Origin: Bacteroidales bacterium
GTDB taxonomy: Bacteria; Bacteroidota; Bacteroidia; Bacteroidales; UBA932
Direction: 5' to 3'
NCBI GenBank assembly: GCA_016286385.1
Contig: JAEESO010000010.1
Span: 1 to 64,000 of the forward strand
DNA: 64,000 bases
This document shows, in pieces, positions 25,985-34,429 of this stretch. Each line of letters starts with the position of its first letter. The stretch's first letter is position 1. Both the position numbers and the translations under genes were made by a program. Under the pieces are notes generated by a model. It searched no databases and was not told where the DNA came from. It worked only from the letters and a program-made list of their open reading frames with translations.

Positions 25985-26912
25985 CGATGCACAAAGGTAA
26001 AGTATTTTCAGGGATTTCCAAGACGGACTGCTTCTCACGGATGGCCTTTTCTCTGTAGCTGAACCACATTTTCTCAATGGCCCCCTCGCAGAAAGCGGCC
26101 TGGGCGGGGGTCATCATATTGATGCTCATGTGAGGTCGCTCGTTGTTGTAGAAGTCCACCGCTCTGCATACAGCGGCGATAACTTCTTCAATGCAAGAGA
26201 ACTTCATTCCCTTTAAGAGTTCATTCTTCATCGTGTTGTTGATACGCTCTGCCTGAGCATTATCCTTGGGATCTCCGGTTTCCGTCATACTGATGTGGAT
26301 GTTATGGCCTTTGAGGAGCTGTATGTACTCCGAGCTGGCATACTGACAGCCGCGGTCAGAGTGATGTATAAGAGAGACGCTCTCAGCTCCCTCTATGCGT
26401 TTAAGTGCCATCCTGAGTGCATCCACAGGGTACTGGGTTGATAACGTGGGGCCAACACTCCATCCCACAATCTCTTCGGTGTAGGCATCGAGAATGAGAG
26501 ACAAAAAGCAGTGTATATAATGATATGCGTCTACCCATATGGTAATGTATGTAATATCACTTACCCATAGTTGATTAGGTGCGGTTGGAATAAAGTCCTT
26601 CACGATGTTTGGATATGTCGGGAGACCGTGTGTTGAGTCCGTTGTCCGAGGCTTTCGGACGCGAAGCCTCACCTTGAGATTATGCCTGTCTACGATATCT
26701 GCAAAGCGGTCACGACCGACAGGGTTATTGCCCTCAAAGTCGCGGCGGTACATATACCAGAGTTTGCTGCCGCCCAGCCCAGGATCCTTCTCTCGGATAG
26801 CGCGTATATACTCCAGCACAAAAGCTTCCTGGGCAGTCCTCAGCAATACTCTTGACTCATCATGTTGATAATATGCCTGCTTGGATACGCCAAACAATTT
26901 GCACAGGCCCAA
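25941..26912 (-). CDS. IS3 transposase OrfB (DDE integrase)
   Basis: Catalytic part of an IS3 transposase, 323 residues from the nominal TTG, but the frame is open upstream to the A7 slip site, so it is really made as an OrfAB fusion. The helical HTH_21 region comes first, then the integrase core with the DDE triad: Asp in WVSDITYI, Asp in HHSDRGCQY and Glu in DNAQAERINNT. The C-terminus runs about 25 residues past the usual family end into a region containing an outward-facing promoter-like sequence and a hairpin. Confidence 0.92.
   Translation of the reverse strand: MGLCKLFGVSKQAYYQHDESRVLLRTAQEAFVLEYIRAIREKDPGLGGSKLWYMYRRDFEGNNPVGRDRFADIVDRHNLKVRLRVRKPRTTDSTHGLPTYPNIVKDFIPTAPNQLWVSDITYITIWVDAYHYIHCFLSLILDAYTEEIVGWSVGPTLSTQYPVDALRMALKRIEGAESVSLIHHSDRGCQYASSEYIQLLKGHNIHISMTETGDPKDNAQAERINNTMKNELLKGMKFSCIEEVIAAVCRAVDFYNNERPHMSINMMTPAQAAFCEGAIEKMWFSYREKAIREKQSVLEIPENTLPLCIGQGSPSGLRPPVNP
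25992..25999 (-). promoter_or_regulatory. Outward-facing -7 element in the IS end
   Basis: TACCTTTG on the minus strand inside the orfB 3' end, with a CTTGG-like -33 about 20 nt upstream. It points towards the phosphatase gene. Confidence 0.35.
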
Positions 26913-26950
26913 GACTTCATAGGTCTTGGCATCCTTTGCATGCAGGGCCT

Positions 26951-27340
26951 CTACTGTTCGGCGCCAGATTTTTTTCTGATCGGGATCTTGAAAGCATCCT
27001 CGGCCAGATCAATCATCATGTCGTAGGCATCTGCACGCATCTTTTCCTGCTTGAGCTCCTTCTTTAGCCGGAGAACTTCTTCCTGAAGAGCTTTCACATC
27101 TTCAGGAAGGTCTGTGCGAGGTCCTTGCTCAATTTGAGGAGCCGGCTGTATAAACCGTTTCTTCATGATGGGTGCTTTATGCGGATTATCTTCTGCAAAG
27201 TTAGCAATCCATCGAGCAATTCCACTCTTACTGACGGGAATTATTTGTGCAATACGACGGACGGAATATCCTTCCTTATAATACAAGTCGATTGCTTTTT
27301 CATAATACTGATCCCTTAGTGTTGTTCGATAAATAAACAT
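26951..27340 (-). CDS. IS3 transposase OrfA (HTH protein)
   Basis: 129-residue OrfA starting MFIYRTTLRDQ, with an HTH (EGYSVRRIAQIIPVSKSGIARWI) and a C-terminal leucine-zipper-like helix (VKALQEEVLRLKKELKQEK). It binds the IS ends. It stops just after the A7 slip site that gives the OrfAB fusion. The TTG further upstream lies in the terminal inverted repeat and is not a likely start. Confidence 0.88.
   Translation of the reverse strand: MFIYRTTLRDQYYEKAIDLYYKEGYSVRRIAQIIPVSKSGIARWIANFAEDNPHKAPIMKKRFIQPAPQIEQGPRTDLPEDVKALQEEVLRLKKELKQEKMRADAYDMMIDLAEDAFKIPIRKKSGAEQ
26969..26975 (-). other. A7 programmed -1 frameshift site
   Basis: Seven A on the minus strand. A -1 slip here continues OrfA as ...RKKIWRRTVEALHAKDAK into OrfB without a stop, as expected for IS3 elements. 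Confidence 0.8.
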
Positions 27341-27384
27341 TGTTAACTCGTGTTTGCGAGTCAACTTTTTTCAGGGAAAGACAA

Positions 27385-27433
27385 GGGCAGCTTGTAACAC
27401 GAAAAACGCCCTTTTTGTGTCCCTGGCTGCCCC
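27385..27433. repeat. Palindrome copy right of the IS
   Basis: GGGCAGCTTGTAACACG then a poly-A/poly-T core with GTGTCC, closing GGCTGCCCC. It is a direct-orientation match of 25748-25798, with the outer arms GGGCAGC/GCTGCCC perfect here. Confidence 0.8.
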
Positions 27434-27465
27434 AATTCTAATAGAACCGCTGTGTAAAGGAATAA

Positions 27466-28413
27466 TTAAAGCTCCTCTATCATTGTATCGGCATCTGTAA
27501 TACTGAGTTTCAGTGCCGATATATTGTTTCCCGGGAAGTTAAGATCCTGCGGAAGGCTTGCAATTGTCTTTGTAATCCTGTGCTTCTGAGTTTCCAGGGT
27601 GGCAACAAGTGAAGATCCCTTGGAGAGCGTGATGGGATTGAGAAGTATATAGGCCAATGCCGTCCCGTCAAGCGGAATGGGCTTTTCAAGCTCTGCAGAA
27701 ACAGTATTTCCGGCCGATATCACGCTGATGCTTTCCGATTGGTAGTCCCACTGGATTGTTCCGGAGAGTGCCGCGCCGGGCATCTTGGAGGTAAGAGTAA
27801 TCTTTCTGATTGTTTCTCCGTCCAATTTAGCCGTGCCTTTGTTGGAGACGCTTACCATTACCGTAGCAAGGAGCCTGGAGAAACGGATGTTGTTGATTTC
27901 AGCTATGGGGTTATCGGCCTTGACAACTATCTTGTAGCCTTTTCCCACTACTATGTCTGCAGAGGGGTCAAATGATCCGCCGCCAGTGAACTGTTCCGGC
28001 TTTATCTTAAAGATCAGTTTGCCCTGCTCCGTGCCGGTTAAGGCCGATGCCGGGGCATACGTGTACAAAGTGTGACTTCCGTCAAGTACATCTTTCAGCA
28101 TGCCCTGGAAAGATGCGTCCTCGCCATCTGCGGCTGTGTTTTCCATCTCAAGGGAGGGTTTTGCACTGCTGCCCCATGAGTCAAGGAAAAGGCCCATTCT
28201 GTCTCCTTTTGACCAGTTGAGGCTGAAGGTGGTTTTCCCGTCTTCTCCGGTGCGTCCTTCGATGGATGTTTTGGTGGAAGGACTCACGGAGGTGATTTTC
28301 AGGGTGAGGTCTACCTTGGCGCCCGTGGAGGGAACAATGTCGTCCTTTTTGGGGGCGGTGCAGGAGATGAGTAGTAGGAGAGTGGCTATGACGTGGATAA
28401 TATATTTATGCAT
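27466..28413 (-). CDS. Fimbrillin-like surface lipoprotein, single domain
   Basis: A 315-residue lipoprotein (signal with lipobox ISC, Cys18 from the ATG at 28413). The mature part matches the first 300 residues of the neighbour at 28538-31420 block by block: KTSIEGR...WSKGDRMGLFLDS, GSHTLYTYAP, SFDPSADIVVGKGY, FSRLLATVMVSV and LPQDLNFPGNNISALKL. This is the Mfa-like/fimbrillin-type fold found in Bacteroidales pili and surface proteins. The two genes are adjacent paralogues but have separate promoters. Probably a minor pilin or adhesin; role unknown. Confidence 0.82.
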   Translation of the reverse strand: MHKYIIHVIATLLLLISCTAPKKDDIVPSTGAKVDLTLKITSVSPSTKTSIEGRTGEDGKTTFSLNWSKGDRMGLFLDSWGSSAKPSLEMENTAADGEDASFQGMLKDVLDGSHTLYTYAPASALTGTEQGKLIFKIKPEQFTGGGSFDPSADIVVGKGYKIVVKADNPIAEINNIRFSRLLATVMVSVSNKGTAKLDGETIRKITLTSKMPGAALSGTIQWDYQSESISVISAGNTVSAELEKPIPLDGTALAYILLNPITLSKGSSLVATLETQKHRITKTIASLPQDLNFPGNNISALKLSITDADTMIEEL

Positions 28414-28436
28414 AGAGCGTTCAGTCTGAATCGGTG

Positions 28437-28444
28437 CAAAGGTA
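28437..28444 (-). promoter_or_regulatory. -7 element for the 28.4-kb lipoprotein
   Basis: TACCTTTG on the minus strand 24 nt before the ATG. Confidence 0.6.
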
Positions 28445-28476
28445 CGCATTATTTTCTATTCATGCTTGCCCTGCGT

Positions 28477-28511
28477 AAAAAAAACAGCACCTCCCATTTT
28501 GGAAGGTGCTG
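28477..28511 (-). terminator. Terminator of the large lipoprotein gene
   Basis: CAGCACCTTCC/GGGAGGTGCTG hairpin on the minus strand followed by eight T. Confidence 0.9.
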
Positions 28512-28537
28512 AAGACAGATTAGATTATTTAGCAACA

Positions 28538-31420
28538 CTACTCTTGTGAAGTGACGCCCCAAACAACAAAACGCTTTCCTGAAGTTGCGGTAAATGTTAA
28601 AATAGTATCTGAGGCAAGAGGATTGGTAAACTCAATAACCTTGTAGAAATCGCCTGAGCTGGCATTGCCGCTAAAAGTGAATGGCGAATTGTTTGAAATG
28701 CCATCGTCGGAAGTAAGTGCGATATTACTGCTGTATCCCGAAGGTGTAACAGTAAGAGTGACATTTTCGCCCTTCCATCCGGCTACGTGTAAATGCAAGA
28801 ACTTTGTACCAGCGGGAACAGTTATTTTGACGGCACCTGCAATTTTACCGGTTCCTGCTTTAATACCATTATAATCAGTTCCGGAGATAGCGATTACGCA
28901 GTCACTTGCACTGGTTCCACCAGCTGTGGATAGGGTAATATTTCCGGTAAAGTTACTGGAGTTGTCGTCCGGGGTGGTGCTGCCGCCTCCGGCAGTGGAT
29001 ACGGTTATGGAATAGCTCTTTTGGGCCGGGAGATAGTCTGAATTTCCAGGGAAGGATGCGGTAATAGTTGCCGCACCTGTAGTTCCGTTGAGCGATACGG
29101 CACCTGATGTGGCATTCACAGTACCAATTGCATCACCTGTCAGAGTATAGGTGATATTATTGGTAATGGCGGCGACATTGGGAGATGCAGATACTACCTG
29201 GCCGGTGCAAGTGGCAAAATCATTCGTGCTGTATGCAAGAAGATCATCTGCAAATGAAAGGGTTACGGCAGTTCTGTTATCGTACGCGCAGGGGATAAGG
29301 CTGATGCTGGTCTGGGCTGAGGTATAGAATGCAAAGCGAGGAGACGAAGCATTATACTTTAGACAACGAGAACTGAAAGATGCGCTCTGAATTGTAGCGA
29401 TGCCTTCGCTGATACTGATTGAGAACCTCGTGTTATCTCCATCTAAAGCAGAAGCTGTATAAGCTTTGTTTCCATCTGTGGTTAACGCTACATAGTTGTT
29501 TGTCTTATAGCTCTTAATTGAATATCCGGTGCCGTTTTTCTCTACTTTCCAAAGATAATCGTTGGTGTTATAACCGGCGGAAACAAATTCTGAGCTATTC
29601 AAAGATGCAAACGCCGTAGATACCGAAGTGGTTTCGTGTCCATAATAGTCGGCTGTATTATCTGAGGTCATCAATTCCCAAACATCTGATGAGTAGCTTC
29701 CAATGAGATAATCTCCGGAAAGGTCCGGATCTGAACCTGAACCTGAATCTACAACGGTTACAGATGTTGTTGCAACATCAGAATCAAGTTTTACGGAATG
29801 GTCATTGGAAATGGCCTTGACAGTTACCGTGTAAGTGCCGGGGACAACTCCCAGGAATGTATAATCAGTATCAGTGACACCGGTTTGAACGGTTTCTCCG
29901 CAGCTGACAGTATAGGAATCTGCATCTGAAACGGCATCCCATGTGACAAGCACGTCACCGTCAACATCAACAGCATCAAGATTTGTGGGAGTATCAAGTG
30001 CAGGAACACTGTAAGAAGCGTAGAGTTTGAATAAGCGGACCTCTTCTTTAATTGAAGACTCTTTGTTGTAGCAACTAAACATTCCGCTGGTATTGTAGCG
30101 CATAAAGCTGTGAGTGTTACTACCGCTTGCAACCACAGTAGCTACGCCGCTGTCATCAATTACAATAGAGAATGAGGCATTATCATCCTTCGCCGCCTTT
30201 GATCTCATGTAGTTGTTCGAACTAGATGCTGCGTAGATGTAGTTATTTGTCTGAGCGCCATTGATAGATTTGAATGAGTAGGTATTGGCAACAGTACCAT
30301 TCTCTAATGTGAAACGCTGGACAGTATTGTTAATTGTCATTATATCGTCAGAAACAGTCACGTCTACTGTACCGCGATTATTGGAGTTTTGAGTGGTAGA
30401 CATGGCAACGGCATGGGCCGCAGCAACAATTGCAACCTCATCACCCGGGCGGAGCCAGTGTAATTTCTTAACTAGAGACCATCCTGAAGTAGGCTCTGAA
30501 ACAGGGGGAGCAACGGCAACACTGGCGTCTCCGTCAAGGTTGATTCTCAACTCTGATATTCCGCCAAGAGGGAAGACAAAGTCCTTGGGAAGGTTGTTGA
30601 TGGTCTTTGTGACCTCGTGAGCGCTTGTGGAAACGGTGACGGTCAGTTCTGAACCTGCAGCAAGAGTTGCGGGATTGACAAGCAGATAGATAGGGGTGCC
30701 GAATGCAATGGGATTGGCGGCAAGGTCTGCCGTAACGGTGGCGTTGTCTGAGGCTGCGGTTGCATCTTCACTGACAAAATCCCATACCAGGGCGCCGGTA
30801 AGATTTGCTTCTCCGGTTATGGAAATTGCATTGATTGTCTCTGCGGGATCAATATCACCGTTGCTTTCTGTGACAGTTACCTTAATAGTAGAAAGCAGAC
30901 GGGCAAAAACCATATCAGCAATGTCTACGCTGTTTCCTGTTACATTGATACTGTAAGCCTTGGCAACTGCGATGTCTGCCGAAGGGTCGAATGTGTTTGC
31001 TGCAGGGCGCTGAACTGTTGCAACCTGAAGCTCCACCTTTTGGTCTGTAGAACCCTTCTTGAAAACGGTGGTTGCAGGGTAGAAGGCGTAGATGGTATGA
31101 TCTCCTGTAGAAACTGAAACGTCTCCAACGAACTCTGCGGGATCTCCGTCATCTCCATAGTTCTCAAGCTCTGCGTCCTTGGCTGACTTAGTGCTGTCAA
31201 AGAATAGGGCAAGCTTGTCTCCCTCGTTCCAGCTGGGCTGATACTTGTTGGTGCTTCCAACCTGCTCGATGTAGGTTTTGGTCTGGGGGGCCTGAGTACG
31301 GATGGTCAAGCGGACAAGATTTTTCTCATCCTTGGGTTCAACATTGTTTTCAACCTCCGCTACTTTGGCGCAGCTGGCAACTACGGCCAGAGCGGCAAAT
31401 GCATAGAATAACTTTTTCAT
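28538..31420 (-). CDS. Large multidomain fimbrillin-like adhesin lipoprotein
   Basis: A 960-residue surface lipoprotein (lipobox ASC, Cys17). Residues about 30-300 are a fimbrillin-like domain paralogous to the gene at 27466. Two related lectin-like or DUF blocks follow (about 315-480 and 580-720), separated by a fibronectin-III-like domain (about 485-565, LVTWDAVSDADSYTVSCG). After that come a Big-like domain (about 725-830) and a C-terminal beta-sandwich (about 840-960). Ser/Thr/Asn content is high, as in exported adhesins. It is preceded by a 51-residue peptide gene in one transcript with a long leader. It has no GGCCGAT word in 2.9 kb, again suggesting recent arrival. Confidence 0.8.
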   Translation of the reverse strand: MKKLFYAFAALAVVASCAKVAEVENNVEPKDEKNLVRLTIRTQAPQTKTYIEQVGSTNKYQPSWNEGDKLALFFDSTKSAKDAELENYGDDGDPAEFVGDVSVSTGDHTIYAFYPATTVFKKGSTDQKVELQVATVQRPAANTFDPSADIAVAKAYSINVTGNSVDIADMVFARLLSTIKVTVTESNGDIDPAETINAISITGEANLTGALVWDFVSEDATAASDNATVTADLAANPIAFGTPIYLLVNPATLAAGSELTVTVSTSAHEVTKTINNLPKDFVFPLGGISELRINLDGDASVAVAPPVSEPTSGWSLVKKLHWLRPGDEVAIVAAAHAVAMSTTQNSNNRGTVDVTVSDDIMTINNTVQRFTLENGTVANTYSFKSINGAQTNNYIYAASSSNNYMRSKAAKDDNASFSIVIDDSGVATVVASGSNTHSFMRYNTSGMFSCYNKESSIKEEVRLFKLYASYSVPALDTPTNLDAVDVDGDVLVTWDAVSDADSYTVSCGETVQTGVTDTDYTFLGVVPGTYTVTVKAISNDHSVKLDSDVATTSVTVVDSGSGSDPDLSGDYLIGSYSSDVWELMTSDNTADYYGHETTSVSTAFASLNSSEFVSAGYNTNDYLWKVEKNGTGYSIKSYKTNNYVALTTDGNKAYTASALDGDNTRFSISISEGIATIQSASFSSRCLKYNASSPRFAFYTSAQTSISLIPCAYDNRTAVTLSFADDLLAYSTNDFATCTGQVVSASPNVAAITNNITYTLTGDAIGTVNATSGAVSLNGTTGAATITASFPGNSDYLPAQKSYSITVSTAGGGSTTPDDNSSNFTGNITLSTAGGTSASDCVIAISGTDYNGIKAGTGKIAGAVKITVPAGTKFLHLHVAGWKGENVTLTVTPSGYSSNIALTSDDGISNNSPFTFSGNASSGDFYKVIEFTNPLASDTILTFTATSGKRFVVWGVTSQE

Positions 31421-31432
31421 AAGGCAATAAGT

Positions 31433-31588
31433 TTAGAGGTTGTAAATGAAATCATCCTCGAGTGTAAGTTCTACACCCACCAGTCCGGGATTTGTCTCAT
31501 TGAAGAGATTGCTCTGGCAGATCATACCTTCGGGTTGTACTACGAAGGCTTGGGCCCAGGGGGCCTCATAAAGTTGTTTTTGTTTCAT
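31433..31588 (-). CDS. 51-residue peptide with YxxP motif
   Basis: A short ORF 12 bp upstream of the large lipoprotein. It begins MKQKQLYEAPWAQAF, has Gly-Met-Ile at residues 21-23 and ends in an acidic/aromatic tail (LEDDFIYNL). It parallels the 52-residue peptide at 15613: same length, same KQ-x-YE-x-P-x-x-Q start, same position before a fimbrillin-like lipoprotein. No signal peptide. Unknown function; candidates are a leader peptide controlling the operon, a chaperone-like partner, or a peptide precursor processed elsewhere. Confidence 0.65.
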   Translation of the reverse strand: MKQKQLYEAPWAQAFVVQPEGMICQSNLFNETNPGLVGVELTLEDDFIYNL

Positions 31589-31638
31589 TTTGTATTGGAC
31601 TTTTGTGTTGTTGCACAGTCACTTGCGGGAAAAATGAC

Positions 31639-31667
31639 AATGCCCCTGAATGGTCATCAGAGGCATT
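31639..31667 (-). promoter_or_regulatory. Terminator-like hairpin in the leader of the adhesin operon
   Basis: AATGCCTCTGA pairs with TCAGGGGCATT on the minus strand, followed after 4 nt by a T-run. It lies between the promoter at 31719 and the small ORF, so it may be an attenuator. Confidence 0.6.
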
Positions 31668-31718
31668 TATATGGATAAGTATAAAGGTCATTATTCCCGT
31701 TTTGCTATTTGTAAAGCA

Positions 31719-31726
31719 CAAAGATA
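31719..31726 (-). promoter_or_regulatory. -7 element for the peptide/adhesin operon
   Basis: TATCTTTG on the minus strand, giving a leader of about 125 nt before the small ORF. Confidence 0.6.
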
Positions 31727-31813
31727 TCCTTTTTGGCGGACAAAAGCAAGGGAAAGAATTAATTATTTCAGCTGGGCGGAAAGACGAGAATTCCGCTCAG
31801 CCTAGCCGGTTTT

Positions 31814-32440
31814 TTAGAAGGTAAGGCAGAGGCCGACGCCGTTACGGGTAGCGCCGAATGAGAGTTCCATCTCCGGGGCCGGTTCAGTCTCAGGCATGGT
31901 GGCCGGGAGGGACTCATTGTACTTGTCCACCAGCTTACTCATCTTGACGCTGTTCACCACGGTGAGTGGAATACCGGCAATGTGGGCTGCAAAGCCAAGG
32001 CCCATTGCTATGAGACCTCCGTTTATAATGGGTTTTCCGGCATCCGCGCCTTTTTGAGCTGCCTCGGAGGCCGATTGCTGGGCTTGTTCCTCACCTCCGA
32101 TGCTCCCCACGGTGGCTCCGGCGACAGCCCCTACAGTGGCGCCAAGGGCCGATGTAAGGGCACCTATGAGGACCGTGATGGCGCCTCCGGCAGCAATGGC
32201 ACCGCCGCCGGCTATCATGGAGATACCGGCAGTGCGCCAGCCGCGGGCCTTTGCCCACTGGGCAGAATAATCCTCCCCGTCAATATTTGACATAAGAAGA
32301 TTTGCCTCCTGATGACTGAGTTTTTCTCCGTCAATCTTAATGGTGCAGCCCTTGCGCTCTGCACGTGCCGGAGTAGCATACTGGGCGTGGGCGGAAACTG
32401 CCACTACCAGTAAAACTAATACTGTGAAAATCTTTTTCAT
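31814..32440 (-). CDS. Secreted glycine-rich protein of unknown function
   Basis: A 208-residue protein with a Sec signal peptide (ending AHAQ). The middle (about 70-175) is very rich in Gly and Ala, with hydrophobic segments that look like two or three membrane-spanning or membrane-inserting helices (AGGGAIAAGGAITVLIGAL, GATVGAVAGATVGSIGG, GLIAMGLGFAAHIAG). It ends in an aromatic FGATRNGVGLCLTF, resembling a final outer-membrane beta-strand. Function not recognised. Single gene with its own promoter, divergent from the hydrogenase operon. Confidence 0.7.
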   Translation of the reverse strand: MKKIFTVLVLLVVAVSAHAQYATPARAERKGCTIKIDGEKLSHQEANLLMSNIDGEDYSAQWAKARGWRTAGISMIAGGGAIAAGGAITVLIGALTSALGATVGAVAGATVGSIGGEEQAQQSASEAAQKGADAGKPIINGGLIAMGLGFAAHIAGIPLTVVNSVKMSKLVDKYNESLPATMPETEPAPEMELSFGATRNGVGLCLTF

Positions 32441-32444
32441 ATGG

Positions 32445-32452
32445 CAAATTTA
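32445..32452 (-). promoter_or_regulatory. -7 element for the 32.4-kb secreted protein
   Basis: TAAATTTG on the minus strand 4 nt before the ATG. Confidence 0.55.
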
Positions 32453-32513
32453 CAGTTTTTTCCGGAATTCTTCCTATATTAGTGGTTTGAAAGAAATACT
32501 AATCCCGAAACTA

Positions 32514-34418
32514 ATGATCATAAACTCACCCGATGCATTAGAAAGCATCCGACAGGAAGCCCTTAAGCCTCTGTCTGTCAGGGAGGAAAGCAACCAGGCC
32601 TCTTCTACGGAGGCCGCAGGCCTTGAGAAAGGCACGCCGCATATGCAGATCCTCTGCTGCGGCGGTACTGGCTGCAAAGCCTCCGAAAGCGCCAAGATCG
32701 TAGAGAACCTCCGTGAGTCACTCAAGGCCCACGGCATTGAGGACAAAGTGGACGTGGTTGTTCCCGGCTGCTTTGGTTTCTGCGAGAAAGGCCCCATAGT
32801 CAAGATTGTCCCGGACAACACCTTCTACACTTCCGTACGTCCGGAAGACGCTGAGGAAATTGTGTCGTCCCATATCATAGGCGGCAATAAGGTGGAGCGT
32901 CTCCTTTATCAGGATCCCGGAACAGGGGAGCACATCTCTGACTCCAAGCACATGAACTTCTACCGCAAGCAGCTGAGGATCGCCCTCCGTAACTGCGGTT
33001 TCATCAATCCGGAGGATATCCGCGAATACATTGCCCGTGACGGATACAAGGCGCTGGCTCAGAGCCTCCAGAGGGACAGCCTTGAGGTTCTTGCCGATAT
33101 TAAGGCCTCAGGCCTCCGTGGCCGCGGTGGCGCAGGTTTCCCCACCGGAGTTAAGTGGGAGATTGCCCGTAAGTTCGACGCCCCGGACAAATACGTTGTA
33201 TGTAATGCCGATGAAGGAGACCCCGGCGCATTCATGGACCGTTCCATCATGGAGGGAGACCCTAACTCCGTCATCGAAGCCATGATGATCTGCGGCTACT
33301 GCATCAACGCCCACCATGGCCTTATATATATTAGGGCCGAATACCCTCTGGCTGTGCACCGTCTGAAGGTTGCAATCGGCCAGGCGCGTGAATACGGCCT
33401 CCTTGGAAAGAACATCCTTGGAACCGGCTTTGACTTTGACATAGAAATCCGTTACGGCGCAGGTGCGTTTGTGTGCGGCGAGGAAACCGCCCTCATCCAT
33501 TCCATGGAAGGAAAGCGCGGTGAGCCCACCTTGAAGCCCCCGTTCCCCGCAGAGGCCGGTTACTTTGGCCACCCCACCAACGTGAACAACGTTGAAACCC
33601 TGGCCAATGTTCCCGTCATCCTCACCAAGGGCCCGCAGTGGTTCGCATCCATCGGCACTGAAAAATCAAAGGGCACCAAGGTGTTCGCCCTTGCCGGAAA
33701 GATCAATAACGTTGGCCTCATAGAGGTTCCCATGGGTACAACCCTCCGTGAGATTATCTACGACATAGGCGGCGGCGTGAAGGGCGGCAAGAAGTTCAAG
33801 GCCGTCCAGACCGGCGGCCCCTCCGGCGGCTGCCTCACGGAAAAGCACCTTGATATCCCCATCGACTACGAATCCCTTGCCGCGGCCGGTTCCATGATGG
33901 GCTCCGGCGGTATGATAGTGATGGACGAGGACGACTGCATGGTGTCCGTTGCAAAGTTCTTCCTGGAATTCACCGTGGACGAGAGCTGCGGAAAGTGCAC
34001 CCCTTGCCGTATCGGCAACCGCCGTATGCTGGAAATCCTGGATAAGATTACCCAGGGCAGGGGAACCATGGAAGATCTGGATACGCTTGAGAACCTTGCA
34101 AAGGTGATCAAGGACACAGCCCTCTGCGGCCTTGGCCAGACTTCTCCCAACCCCGTGCTCTCCACCCTCGCAAACTTCCGTGAGGAATATGAGGAGCACG
34201 TGCGTGACCACGTGTGCCGCGCCCATAAGTGCAAGGCTCTCCTTACCTACTCAATTGATCCGGAACTCTGTAAGGGCTGCAGCGCCTGCGCGCGTGGTTG
34301 CCCCGCCGAGGCCATTGCCGGTGAGGTACGCAAGCCGTTTGTGATCAACCCCGAGAAGTGCATCCGCTGCGGAATGTGCCTGTCAAGGTGTAAGTTTGGA
34401 GCCATTAAAGTTATTTAA
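32514..34418 (+). CDS. hydB: [FeFe]-hydrogenase NuoF-like subunit (flavin/NADH module)
   Basis: Beta subunit of an electron-bifurcating [FeFe] hydrogenase, 634 residues. An N-terminal thioredoxin-like [2Fe-2S] domain has Cys at about 49, 54, 86 and 90 (CCGGTGC and CFGFC). The NuoF-type FMN/NADH module follows with GRGGAGFPTG at about 205 and the [4Fe-4S] motif ESCGKCTPCR. Two C-terminal [4Fe-4S] ferredoxin motifs end the protein (CKGCSACARGC and CIRCGMCLSRC). The ATG at 32514 is preferred; the longer frame runs through the divergent promoter. Operon with hydA (11-bp gap) and hydC. It oxidises or reduces NAD(H) in concert with ferredoxin. Confidence 0.93.
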   Translation: MIINSPDALESIRQEALKPLSVREESNQASSTEAAGLEKGTPHMQILCCGGTGCKASESAKIVENLRESLKAHGIEDKVDVVVPGCFGFCEKGPIVKIVPDNTFYTSVRPEDAEEIVSSHIIGGNKVERLLYQDPGTGEHISDSKHMNFYRKQLRIALRNCGFINPEDIREYIARDGYKALAQSLQRDSLEVLADIKASGLRGRGGAGFPTGVKWEIARKFDAPDKYVVCNADEGDPGAFMDRSIMEGDPNSVIEAMMICGYCINAHHGLIYIRAEYPLAVHRLKVAIGQAREYGLLGKNILGTGFDFDIEIRYGAGAFVCGEETALIHSMEGKRGEPTLKPPFPAEAGYFGHPTNVNNVETLANVPVILTKGPQWFASIGTEKSKGTKVFALAGKINNVGLIEVPMGTTLREIIYDIGGGVKGGKKFKAVQTGGPSGGCLTEKHLDIPIDYESLAAAGSMMGSGGMIVMDEDDCMVSVAKFFLEFTVDESCGKCTPCRIGNRRMLEILDKITQGRGTMEDLDTLENLAKVIKDTALCGLGQTSPNPVLSTLANFREEYEEHVRDHVCRAHKCKALLTYSIDPELCKGCSACARGCPAEAIAGEVRKPFVINPEKCIRCGMCLSRCKFGAIKVI

Positions 34419-34429
34419 TCCTGCACGCT

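Larger units (their letters stand above)
25852..27367 (-). mobile_element. IS3-family insertion sequence
   Basis: Two-frame IS3-type element of about 1.5 kb. The 10-bp ends AAGTTGACTC (25852-25861) and GAGTCAACTT (27358-27367) are inverted repeats. OrfA and OrfB are joined by a -1 slip on A7 (minus strand, 26969-26975). No target duplication is clear, and an extra GTTGACTC at 25821 leaves the left boundary uncertain. It carries no GGCCGAT word, fitting an origin outside this genome. Both open frames appear intact. Confidence 0.85.
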
